Positions 1-6,689 of a stretch of 9,281 bases of DNA are shown piece after piece. A program made the translations under genes and the position numbers. Numbering within the stretch: position 1 is the stretch's first letter; each line of letters starts with the position of its first letter. Source of the DNA: Bifidobacteriaceae bacterium (GTDB taxonomy: Bacteria > Actinomycetota > Actinomycetes > Actinomycetales > WQXJ01); assembly GCA_031278075.1 (NCBI GenBank), contig JAITLE010000228.1, forward strand, positions 1-9,281, given 5' to 3'. The notes beneath the pieces are model-generated. The model did not search any database and had not been told where the DNA came from. It was given only the letters and a program-made list of their open reading frames with translations.

Positions 1-148
1 TGAGCAATGTCACAGTCTTTGGCGGCGCGGCGCGGGCCGAGCTGAAGGGCTTAGGTGAGGGGAGGCGTGAGTTTTAACACTGTCCGGGGCGCAGGCTGAG
101 TCCGCTGCGCCGGGAGCGGGGCGAGACCGCGCCTGCCGTCTGGCGGAG
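1..148. other. Leader region upstream of cas3, no gene
   Basis: I see no credible gene here. The only + strand start that is easy to find (ATG at 7) closes after 12 codons. The most A+T-rich stretch is a short one around 70-80 and could mark a promoter, but I find no convincing pair of -35 and -10 boxes. A hairpin lies at 88-111. The stretch probably carries the operon's promoter and 5' untranslated region, judged only from its position before the first cas gene. No CRISPR-like repeats are visible. Confidence 0.5.
88..111 (+). promoter_or_regulatory. G+C-rich hairpin in the cas3 leader
   Basis: GGCGCAG (88-94) is perfectly complementary to CTGCGCC (105-111), giving a 7-bp stem with a 10-base loop, 37 bases before the first possible cas3 ATG. 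No run of T follows it, so it does not look like an intrinsic terminator. It could be a structured leader or an upstream gene's terminator, but stems of this size are common by chance in G+C-rich DNA. Confidence 0.2.
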
Positions 149-3049
149 ATGGACCTTCTCACAGTGTCGGCGCCGCCATGTAGCGTTCAGGTCATGAGCG
201 AAACTGACGGGCTTTGGCCACCCTTGGCGCGGCAGAGCAAGGCGGCCCAACAGCGCGTCGGCGTCCTGTGGGGCAAGTCTGGGGATCGTTTCGGCGGATT
301 CGCGCTCCTCTTAGGGCACTTGTTGGACAGCGCGGCCGTCGGGGAAGCGATCTGGGATTCGTATCTGAGCCCAGTGACACGGGCGGGTCTCGACCGCGTC
401 GCGGACGGCCGGGGGAGGGCCCTTTTCGCGCTTCTGTGCGGGATTCACGACATCGGCAAAGCGACGCCGTCCTTTCAGAGCAAGGTTGGTCCCTTGTGGG
501 ACGCGGTGGCCGCACAGGGATTGGACGTTCCCAAGCTGACCGGAGCGGCCGCGAGGGTTGGTCATGCTGACGCGGGCGGGAAGATCATCCACGAGATCGC
601 CGGCCGTGTGGGCTGGTCGCGGGATGCGGTGGAATGGGTGTGGCCGATCGTCGCGGGGCACCACGGGGTGATTCGGCGGGGGTCTGAGGTCCATAGGAAG
701 CGCGACGGCGTTCCCGCGGCGGCGCTCGGCTGGGACACGAGTCCGACGGCCGAGGCGCCGTGGGCCGAGATCCAAATCGTCTTGCTCGATCTGGTGGCGC
801 AAGCGGTCGGCTTCGCGGACTTGGCCGACGCGGCGCCGAGTCGCACACCCGCCAAGGGCGTGCAACTTGCTCTGTCTGGTCTGGTGATCATGGCTGACTG
901 GGTCGCCAGCAGTGATCTCTGCCCGGACAAGGCCGCCACGCTCGAGGACTTGGTGATGGCACGGTCACGCCACAGGGGCCGGGCGGCGTGGCGCCGGCTC
1001 GAGCTGGCGGGAGGTTGGGATGTCTCCGCCGAACGCCCGGCGGATCTGTTCGCCCAGCGATTCGGCTGCGCGCCTCGCCCAGTTCAGGAGGCGGTCGGGC
1101 TCGTGGTGTCCGAGATGCCGGCGCCGGGCCTCGTCATCGTCGAGGCCCCAATGGGCGAGGGGAAGACGGAAGCCGCCTTGGCCGCCGTTGAGATCGCCGC
1201 GCACCGTTGGGGATTCGGCGGGCTGTTCGTTGGCATGCCGACACAGGCGACCAGCGATCCGATGTTCGCGCGTGTCCACAACTGGAGCCGCAGCCTAGGC
1301 GGCGCCATCCAATTCGCGTTGAGCCACGGTAGAGCCAGGTTCAACCCGCTTTGGCGGCGTCTGTCGCGCAACCTGGGGCCGGTGGAGATCTGGAGCGACT
1401 TAGACGAGGCGCCGGGCGGTGGACCGGAGCCCTTCGGCGAAGTGGGGCGCCTGTTCTTCGGGCGGCGACGCTCGCTGCTCACAACGATTTGCGTTGGGAC
1501 GGTGGACAACCTGTTACATGCGGCGACTCGGACTAAACGCGTCGCCCTGCGCTTCGCGGGCCTGGCCGGCAAGGTCGTGGTGCTGGACGAGGTCCATTCG
1601 TATTCGATCTACACGGCGGAGTTCCTGCAGGAATCGCTCCGTTGGCTCGGCTCCGCGGGCTGTCCCGTGATTCTCTTGACCGCCACGCTGCCGCCGGAGT
1701 TGAAGGAAAGCCTCCTGCGCGCGTATTCGGATGGCGCGGCGGGGATCCGCACAGCGTCAACAGCGCCTTCATCCGAGGCGTACCCGCTGGTGACATGGGC
1801 TTGCCCCGGGCCAGATGGTTCCGTCCTGAGAGGCGAAGCCGCGGCCAACAGCGCTCTGCGTCCGCGGCGAGTCGCGATCGAGGTGCTGCAAGACGAACCA
1901 GGCGACGGCAGGTCTTCTGGGGCTCAAGCGGATCTCGCCGCGCTTGTGGGGCCTGTGTTGGCCGGTGGCGGCCGGGTGCTCGTGGTGTGCAACACTGTCG
2001 GCCGGGCGCAGGCCGCGTATGCCGCGCTCCGCGGCCGGTTCGCCGGAGCGGTCGAGTTGTCGCACGCGCGATTCACCGCGGGAGAAAGGGAGCGAAGGTC
2101 CCGCCGGATCGTGGAGCGGCTGGGGGCAGCGGCGGCCGCGCGAAACGAGCCGCACGTGATCGTCGGCACTCAAGTGCTGGAGCAGTCGCTGGACATCGAC
2201 GCCGACCTTGTGGTGACCGACCTCGCGCCGATGGACCTGCTGCTCCAACGGATCGGATGGACGCACCGCCATCCGGCGAGGGACCCGCACCGGCCGGCGG
2301 TCGCGAAGACCCCTCGCGTCGTGGTCACCGGCGTGCGCTGGGGAGAGGATGGCACGCCGCTCTTCCCGCGGGGCGTCGACAAGATCTATTCTCCCGATCT
2401 GCTTCTGCGCACTGCCGCGCTGATCCGCCGCGACATCGCGTGCGGATGGGAGCTGCCGAGCGACATCCCGGGGCTGGTGGCCAGCACGTATTCGGACGAT
2501 CCGGCGGTGATTCCCGCGGAATGGGTCGGGGCGGACGCCGCCCTGCGGCGTGCCGCGCGGATGGAACGCGACGTCCGGCGGCAGAAGGCGCGCCCGCACC
2601 TGCTCGGTTTCGAGAGCGGGCTCGGGAAGGTGGGCCTCGACGGGTTGCACAGTTACGGGGCGGGGGAGTTGAGCGACGATGACGCGGCCTCGGCCGTTGT
2701 GCGGGACGGGCCGGAGAGCGCGGAGGTCGTGTTGGTGCGGTGTCGCGGCGCGGACTGGCACACGCTCAGCGGGCGGCGCCTGACTCGAGGGCGCGTCCCG
2801 GTGGACGATTCCGACCGGGCGATCGAAGAGGCGTGCTCTTCGTTGGTGCGCCTGCCTCCTTGGGACGCTCTGACGCGGGCGGCGCTCGCATTGCGGCCGC
2901 CTGGAGTGTTCGAGTCCGATCCGGACTTGGGCGGCCTGCGGGTGCTCCCACTCGAGGAAGACGGCACGGCGAGGATAGGCGGCGCGATCATCCGCTATTC
3001 CGACGAGTTGGGGCTTCTGGTCTCACCGCTCCGACAGCAGCGAAGGTGA
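149..3049 (+). CDS. cas3: CRISPR-associated helicase/nuclease Cas3 (type I-E)
   Basis: Cas3 is the effector nuclease-helicase that Cascade recruits to R-loops; it nicks and then unwinds and shreds target DNA in the cytoplasm. The N-terminal HD nuclease shows H57, H100-D101 (HDIGK, 100-104), H139, H171/H172 and D250 (MADW), the expected metal ligands. The SF2 helicase follows: Walker A EAPMGEGKT (332-340), MPTQATSD (363-370), DEVH (480-483), TATLP (511-515), VVCNTV (612-617), TQVLEQSLDID (674-684) and motif VI at 700-708. Motif VI reads QRIGWTHRH, where the family normally has QRxGR; the W704 is unusual. A C-terminal accessory domain of roughly 200 residues ends the protein. The 966-residue length is normal for actinobacterial Cas3. 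The start is uncertain: ATG 149 has GGAG directly against it and ATG 194 (residue 16) has only a weak AGG two bases upstream. ATG 194 gives a protein starting MSETDG and is equally or more likely. Three TTA codons are present (L55, L418, L456). Confidence 0.96.
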   Translation: MDLLTVSAPPCSVQVMSETDGLWPPLARQSKAAQQRVGVLWGKSGDRFGGFALLLGHLLDSAAVGEAIWDSYLSPVTRAGLDRVADGRGRALFALLCGIHDIGKATPSFQSKVGPLWDAVAAQGLDVPKLTGAAARVGHADAGGKIIHEIAGRVGWSRDAVEWVWPIVAGHHGVIRRGSEVHRKRDGVPAAALGWDTSPTAEAPWAEIQIVLLDLVAQAVGFADLADAAPSRTPAKGVQLALSGLVIMADWVASSDLCPDKAATLEDLVMARSRHRGRAAWRRLELAGGWDVSAERPADLFAQRFGCAPRPVQEAVGLVVSEMPAPGLVIVEAPMGEGKTEAALAAVEIAAHRWGFGGLFVGMPTQATSDPMFARVHNWSRSLGGAIQFALSHGRARFNPLWRRLSRNLGPVEIWSDLDEAPGGGPEPFGEVGRLFFGRRRSLLTTICVGTVDNLLHAATRTKRVALRFAGLAGKVVVLDEVHSYSIYTAEFLQESLRWLGSAGCPVILLTATLPPELKESLLRAYSDGAAGIRTASTAPSSEAYPLVTWACPGPDGSVLRGEAAANSALRPRRVAIEVLQDEPGDGRSSGAQADLAALVGPVLAGGGRVLVVCNTVGRAQAAYAALRGRFAGAVELSHARFTAGERERRSRRIVERLGAAAAARNEPHVIVGTQVLEQSLDIDADLVVTDLAPMDLLLQRIGWTHRHPARDPHRPAVAKTPRVVVTGVRWGEDGTPLFPRGVDKIYSPDLLLRTAALIRRDIACGWELPSDIPGLVASTYSDDPAVIPAEWVGADAALRRAARMERDVRRQKARPHLLGFESGLGKVGLDGLHSYGAGELSDDDAASAVVRDGPESAEVVLVRCRGADWHTLSGRRLTRGRVPVDDSDRAIEEACSSLVRLPPWDALTRAALALRPPGVFESDPDLGGLRVLPLEEDGTARIGGAIIRYSDELGLLVSPLRQQRR

Positions 3050-3257
3050 GATATCGCGATGCCGACGATCACTCAGCGGGAGACGCGTGAAGCGCCCCAC
3101 GCGGCCGGGGCAGATGGAGCCGCGGCCGCATGGCGACTCATATTCCCTAAACGAACTGTCGCTCACGTGTTTACTTTTCCGACGGAATGCTCCAAGCTCT
3201 TCCAGGACGACCCGTCACGGCGAGGCCGCCTCCCGATCGACCCCGGAGACAGACGCT
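3050..3257. other. cas3-casA interval
   Basis: This is the longest gap in the operon. It falls in two parts: a G+C-rich part (about 3090-3130) with small inverted repeats such as GCCCC (3094-3098) / GGGGC (3107-3111) and GCGGCCGC (3122-3129), and a distinctly more A+T-rich part (about 3137-3200). The A+T-rich part contains the palindrome CACGTG (3164-3169) and TACTTT (3172-3177), which fits a TANNNT -10 box, but no good -35 box stands at the right distance. A second promoter for the Cascade genes is plausible here, as some type I-E loci drive casA separately from cas3. Two open frames also cross the gap: 3059-3265 and an in-frame upstream extension of casA from ATG 3087. Confidence 0.5.
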
Positions 3258-3265
3258 ATGAGTGA
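3059..3265 (+). CDS. Possible small protein between cas3 and casA (68 aa)
   Basis: This open frame encodes 68 residues that I do not recognise. In its favour, AAGGTGAG (3043-3050) stands 8 bases before its ATG, and its TGA lies inside an 8-base overlap with the casA start (ATGAGTGA). The casA/casB and cas6e/cas1e junctions have the same geometry. Against it, its third-position G+C (about two thirds by my count) is lower than expected for a gene here, the sequence shows no domain, signal peptide or membrane segment, and long open frames arise easily in such DNA. It lies in the cas3 frame, separated from it by the cas3 TGA and three codons, so it could also be the trace of a longer Cas3 tail. 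Real translation is possible but unproven. Confidence 0.25.
   Translation: MPTITQRETREAPHAAGADGAAAAWRLIFPKRTVAHVFTFPTECSKLFQDDPSRRGRLPIDPGDRRYE
3245..3248 (+). promoter_or_regulatory. Ribosome binding site deciding the casA start
   Basis: GGAG lies 9 bases before ATG 3258. The frame stays open upstream to ATG 3087, which would add 57 residues, but the protein from 3258 (MSESEDPIRY) begins where Cse1 homologs usually begin. I therefore chose 3258. Confidence 0.7.
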
Positions 3266-4919
3266 AAGCGAAGACCCAATACGCTACCGCCTCGATCAGC
3301 TACCCGCGGTCGCGGTGCGTTGGCGGCCGGGGGCCGCTGGACCGCCCGCCGTGTCGTTGCGCGACGCTTTAGTCAGAGCGCACGAGATAGCGGGGCTGAC
3401 AGCCGAGCCCTTGGGGCTGGTGTCGTTGACCACTCGAGTGTTGACACCGCTGGTCATCGACGTGTTCGGTTTGCCCGTCGATCTTGACGCGTGGGCGGAG
3501 CGCTGGGAGGCCGGCGCCTTTGACGCCGAGGCCGTGGACCGGTACTTCGCCGAGCACGGTGGCCGGTTCGACCTGTTCTCACCCACTTGCCCGTTCGACC
3601 AGGTCGCAGGTCTACGGACCGTGAATGATGAGACCAAGCCATCGGCGGTGCTCGACCCCTGTCTGCCCACAGGGAACAACGTCCCTCTGTGGTCCGCGCG
3701 GACCGAGGCCAACCCTCCCGCCCTCACGCCGGTGGAGGCGTTCACGGCGCTTGAGATGGCCCATGCGTTCGACACCGCGGCGATCAAGAGTGGCGCCGTG
3801 GGCGATCCGAATGTGCGCGGCGGCAAGACGACTGGCAACCCGGTCGGGACGCTTGGCGCCATCGGGCTCGTCATGCCTAGCGGGCGGACACTCTTCGAGA
3901 CCTTGCTGCTCAATGTGCCGACCTTCGCCTCGCTCGCCGACGCGTGGTCGGGGCGGGAGGACATGCCTCATTGGCGGCGGAGCCCTGCCACCGCCGAGTG
4001 GGCTGCCCATGCCACTGCCGCGGGGATCCTTGAGCTGTACACGTGGCAATCGCGGCGCGTCCGGCTGATCCCAGAGCGGGACGCCGCGGGCGCGATCACG
4101 GTCCGACGAGCGGTGTTGACCGCGGGGGACAGGCTGGACCAGATTCCGCCGTGGGACCCGCGGACCCAGTTCCGTGACCGTGAGAGACCCGCGGCGGGAC
4201 AAAGCCTGCGCATGCCGATGCGCCACTATCCCGGCAGGACCGGGTGGCGCGGGCTCTCGTCGTTGCTGGCCACACAGATCCAGACCGCCGATCCGCGCAG
4301 GACGATGACCGCGCGCATGCTGGTGCAGCTCGGAGAGGCGTTTGACTTCGGCATCCTCGAGTCCGGGTATCCGTTGGACGTGGTGACGGTGGGCGTTGAA
4401 TACGGCAACCAGTCAGCTGTCGTCGAGAGCGTCATCGCCGAGAACATGCCACTGCCGGTGCGGGTGCTGGCGGCCGACGACAACTTGCGCCGAGCGGTCT
4501 TGGACGCGGCTGAACAAGGGGAAAAGGTCAGGGACGCGCTGAACCGGTTGGAGGGGAACATTCGAGAGGCGGCCGGCGGGGCACGGCTCCCGTGGGAGAA
4601 GGGCGATCACAGCGGCGACCAAGTCGTGGCGCTGCTGGGGCAAGAGATGCGGTGGCTGCTGGTGTCTTTACGCTCGCGGGCGAACGAACTCCACGAGATC
4701 CAACGTGCTTGGGAGCGGTCAGCCTGGGACATCGCGTCCAGACGCGGCGAGGAGTTGTTGGCAGCGGCCGAGCCGTCGTCCTTCGTGCGGATGAGAGGGA
4801 CCGGCGGGGCGTACAACGTCGCCGTCGCGGCCGGTTGGTTCTATGGCGCTTTGCGAAAGGCGCTGCCGCTCGCGAACGAATCGAAGGAACAAGATAGGAA
4901 CGGAGAAAGCGATGAATGA
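3258..4919 (+). CDS. casA: Cascade large subunit CasA/Cse1 (Cas8e)
   Basis: Cse1 is the large subunit of type I-E Cascade. It reads the PAM, helps open the target duplex and recruits Cas3. The 553-residue length fits actinobacterial members (the E. coli protein is about 500). Recognisable segments are FDLFSPTCPFDQ (104-115), the LPTGNN segment (136-141) followed by LW, which matches the region carrying the PAM-sensing L1 loop, the glycine-rich GGKTTGNPVG (188-197), YTWQSRRVRL (261-270) and the DPRTQF stretch (300-305). The C-terminal part, from about 380 on, is mostly helical in character and corresponds to the four-helix bundle that contacts Cse2. Its end overlaps casB by 8 bases, which suggests translational coupling. 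Two TTA codons (L38, L471) are present. Identification rests on family resemblance plus its place between cas3 and casB; Cse1 is a fast-evolving family, but the call is solid in this context. Confidence 0.93.
   Translation: MSESEDPIRYRLDQLPAVAVRWRPGAAGPPAVSLRDALVRAHEIAGLTAEPLGLVSLTTRVLTPLVIDVFGLPVDLDAWAERWEAGAFDAEAVDRYFAEHGGRFDLFSPTCPFDQVAGLRTVNDETKPSAVLDPCLPTGNNVPLWSARTEANPPALTPVEAFTALEMAHAFDTAAIKSGAVGDPNVRGGKTTGNPVGTLGAIGLVMPSGRTLFETLLLNVPTFASLADAWSGREDMPHWRRSPATAEWAAHATAAGILELYTWQSRRVRLIPERDAAGAITVRRAVLTAGDRLDQIPPWDPRTQFRDRERPAAGQSLRMPMRHYPGRTGWRGLSSLLATQIQTADPRRTMTARMLVQLGEAFDFGILESGYPLDVVTVGVEYGNQSAVVESVIAENMPLPVRVLAADDNLRRAVLDAAEQGEKVRDALNRLEGNIREAAGGARLPWEKGDHSGDQVVALLGQEMRWLLVSLRSRANELHEIQRAWERSAWDIASRRGEELLAAAEPSSFVRMRGTGGAYNVAVAAGWFYGALRKALPLANESKEQDRNGESDE
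4902..4905 (+). promoter_or_regulatory. Ribosome binding site of casB
   Basis: GGAG inside GGAGAAAG lies 6 bases before ATG 4912 and decides that start. The same frame is open upstream to 4843, but that part lies inside casA and has no Shine-Dalgarno support. Confidence 0.7.
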
Positions 4920-5517
4920 GTCGAACCAAGACGTCGCAGTGGCAAAAGCGATCCCCAAGCAGGCTCATTTTTGGCAGCAGTTTTCGGCTCGCCGGCCAGG
5001 GGAGGAAGGCGGGGAGAGACGCCAGCCGAGCGGAGCCCACCTGGCCGCGCTGCGCCGAGGCGCCGGCCGGGTCGCTGGCTCGGTTCCAGCCATGTGGCCG
5101 CTGTACACCGAACTCACGGGATCAACCGGCGCCATCACACCCCGGCTGCGCGCGGAACACCACGCCCTGGTGCTTTACGGGTTTCACCAACAATCGCAGC
5201 AGCGCGCGATGCACGTGCCAGGCGTGTCAATCGGGGCGGCCGCCGGCGCCCTGATAGCGACCGATTCGTATTCCGGCGCGGCGGTGGGCAGACGGTTCTC
5301 CGCGGCGGCGACGACTGACGCAGTGGACGAGCTCGCGGTGTTGCTGCGAGGCTTGGTCACCCAATTTCGGAACGAGGGCATAGGCATCGACTACGAACTC
5401 TTGTTCCAGCATCTCGTGAGTTGGCAGTATCCCGACTCGCGCGCCCGCGTCAGGCGGCGCTGGGGTGGGGACTATTTCAAGGCCCACATCCCACAGACCG
5501 ACCCGCCGCGTTCCTGA
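4912..5517 (+). CDS. casB: Cascade small subunit CasB/Cse2 (Cas11)
   Basis: Cse2 forms the dimer along the belly of type I-E Cascade, contacting crRNA and the displaced strand and stabilising the R-loop. The protein has 201 residues, a little longer than the E. coli protein (about 160), as is usual for actinobacteria. It is rich in Arg and helical, with HLAALRRGAGR (43-53), AEHHALVLYGFH (81-92), RRF (127-129) and a C-terminal helical region LLRGLVTQF (144-152) leading to WQYPDSRARVRRRWGGDYF (171-189). These match the Cse2 pattern of conserved basic helices. It begins within the last codons of casA (ATGAATGA) and is followed by a 45-base gap before cas7e, the only sizeable break in the run from casA to cas2e. 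Confidence 0.92.
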   Translation: MNESNQDVAVAKAIPKQAHFWQQFSARRPGEEGGERRQPSGAHLAALRRGAGRVAGSVPAMWPLYTELTGSTGAITPRLRAEHHALVLYGFHQQSQQRAMHVPGVSIGAAAGALIATDSYSGAAVGRRFSAAATTDAVDELAVLLRGLVTQFRNEGIGIDYELLFQHLVSWQYPDSRARVRRRWGGDYFKAHIPQTDPPRS

Positions 5518-5521
5518 ACGC

Positions 5522-5566
5522 ATGTCCGAAAGCACAAGCACCCCCACGACTAGGAGTCCTAAATGA
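5522..5566 (+). CDS. Possible 14-codon leader frame before cas7e
   Basis: ATG 5522 opens a 14-codon frame rich in Ser and Thr (MSESTSTPTTRSPK), whose TGA overlaps the cas7e ATG by four bases (ATGA). It fills the casB-cas7e gap almost exactly and could couple cas7e translation to ribosomes coming from casB. No Shine-Dalgarno sequence precedes it, and a frame this short may be chance. Confidence 0.15.
   Translation: MSESTSTPTTRSPK
5551..5561. promoter_or_regulatory. cas7e ribosome binding site within a palindrome
   Basis: AGGAG (5552-5556) lies 6 bases before the cas7e ATG and is a good Shine-Dalgarno sequence. It sits inside TAGGAGTCCTA, a perfect 11-base palindrome with one central base. 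As RNA the stem would be too short to be stable; as DNA it could be an operator half-site arrangement or chance. Confidence 0.6.
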
Positions 5567-6687
5567 CACAACGACGGCTGTACGCCGACTTGCACATCAT
5601 CCAGTCCCTCCCTCCCAACAACCTGAACCGGGATGACACTGGGAGCCCGAAGACAGCGATATACGGCGGAGCGCGGCGGGCGCGAGTCTCGTCACAGGCC
5701 TGGAAACGCGCCGCAAGGGTTTCCTTCTCGGGCGGTCAGGAGCCTGACTTGCGCGCTGTGCGGACTCGACGGCTCCCCGAGCTGCTCGCCGAGCGCTTGT
5801 CGGCCCGGGCGGGGCTCACGCCCGAACTGGCGGCGCGCGTCAGCGCCATCCTGATGGACCAAGTGGTCAAGGAGAAGGCTGACAAGAAGCGGTATCTGAT
5901 CTTCTTCGGGATGCCGCAGCTTGACGCGGTGGTGGACGCGGTGACCGCGTTGAACCTACCGGATGACGCAAGCCAAGGGGATCTGCGAGAAGCTCTCAGC
6001 GAGGTTCGGCTGGACGACTCGTTGGCCAGCGGGCATCCCGTGGACGTCGCACTGTTCGGCCGCATGGTGGCGGACCTCGCGAAGATCAACGTCGACGCGT
6101 CCGCGCAAGTGGCGCACGCGCTGTCGACACACGCTGTGGAGATCGACTTCGACTACTTCACAGCAGTCGACGACGAGAACCCGCGGGAGGACACCGGCGC
6201 AGGCATGATCGGCATGGTGGAGTTCAACTCGGCCACCTATGACCGATACGCCTCAGTCGGCGTGCATCAACTAGCCGACAACCTGTCGGGATCGTGGGAG
6301 GCCGCGGTAGAGGCTCTCGACTCGTTCGTCGCAGCCTTCACCTTGTCTATCCCGCCTGGCCATCAAACCTCCTTCGCCCACAGGACCCGCCCAGCGCTGG
6401 TGGCCGTGGTGCTACGCGAAGACCAGCCAGTGAATCTTGTCTCGGCGTTCGAAGCGCCGGTCGGCGGCGACCGCGGTGTCGTGGCCCAGTCCATCGCCCG
6501 GTTGGTTGAGACGTTCGCCTCAGAACGCGACCGCTGGGGAGACCGCCCCGTGGCGACCTTCGCCTCCATCGCCGCGCCCTTCGTCGACCAACCGACGCTC
6601 GACGCCGCAGAGAAGGCGTTCGGGCCGAACCTCGCTTTCGCGGATCTGCGGGAGTCTCTCAAGGCCGCCGTCTCAGGGCTGAGCTGA
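5563..6687 (+). CDS. cas7e: Cascade backbone subunit Cas7e (CasC/Cse4)
   Basis: Cas7e (six copies in Cascade) coats the crRNA spacer and kinks it every sixth base. The 374-residue length is typical. The N-terminus is strongly diagnostic: HIIQSLPPNN (11-20), LNRDDTGSPK (21-30), YGGARRARVSSQAWKRA (34-50). Further family segments are VDVALFGRMVAD (160-171), VEIDFDYFTAVDD (192-204), GMIGMVEFNSATYDRY (214-229) and PPGHQTSFAHRTRP (264-277). The RRAMP-type RNA-binding fold is expected from the family. AGGAG, 6 bases upstream, supports the start. The next gene, cas5e, starts 2 bases after its stop. Confidence 0.97.
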   Translation: MTQRRLYADLHIIQSLPPNNLNRDDTGSPKTAIYGGARRARVSSQAWKRAARVSFSGGQEPDLRAVRTRRLPELLAERLSARAGLTPELAARVSAILMDQVVKEKADKKRYLIFFGMPQLDAVVDAVTALNLPDDASQGDLREALSEVRLDDSLASGHPVDVALFGRMVADLAKINVDASAQVAHALSTHAVEIDFDYFTAVDDENPREDTGAGMIGMVEFNSATYDRYASVGVHQLADNLSGSWEAAVEALDSFVAAFTLSIPPGHQTSFAHRTRPALVAVVLREDQPVNLVSAFEAPVGGDRGVVAQSIARLVETFASERDRWGDRPVATFASIAAPFVDQPTLDAAEKAFGPNLAFADLRESLKAAVSGLS

Positions 6688-6689
6688 AG

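Noticed and set aside
88..111. Intrinsic terminator before cas3
   Set aside because: The stem is only 7 bp and no T run follows, so termination is not supported.
1642..2682. 346-residue + strand frame overlapping cas3
   Set aside because: It is an out-of-frame reading of cas3 with an Arg/Gly/Ala-rich composition typical of frame-shifted G+C-rich genes.
1769..2761. 330-residue open frame on the - strand inside cas3
   Set aside because: It is a shadow of the cas3 helicase region; the + strand carries the conserved motifs and the antisense product is a low-complexity Arg/Pro/His-rich sequence.
3087..3257. 57-residue N-terminal extension of casA from ATG 3087
   Set aside because: The extension does not resemble a Cse1 N-terminus, while ATG 3258 has a well-spaced GGAG and a family-like start.
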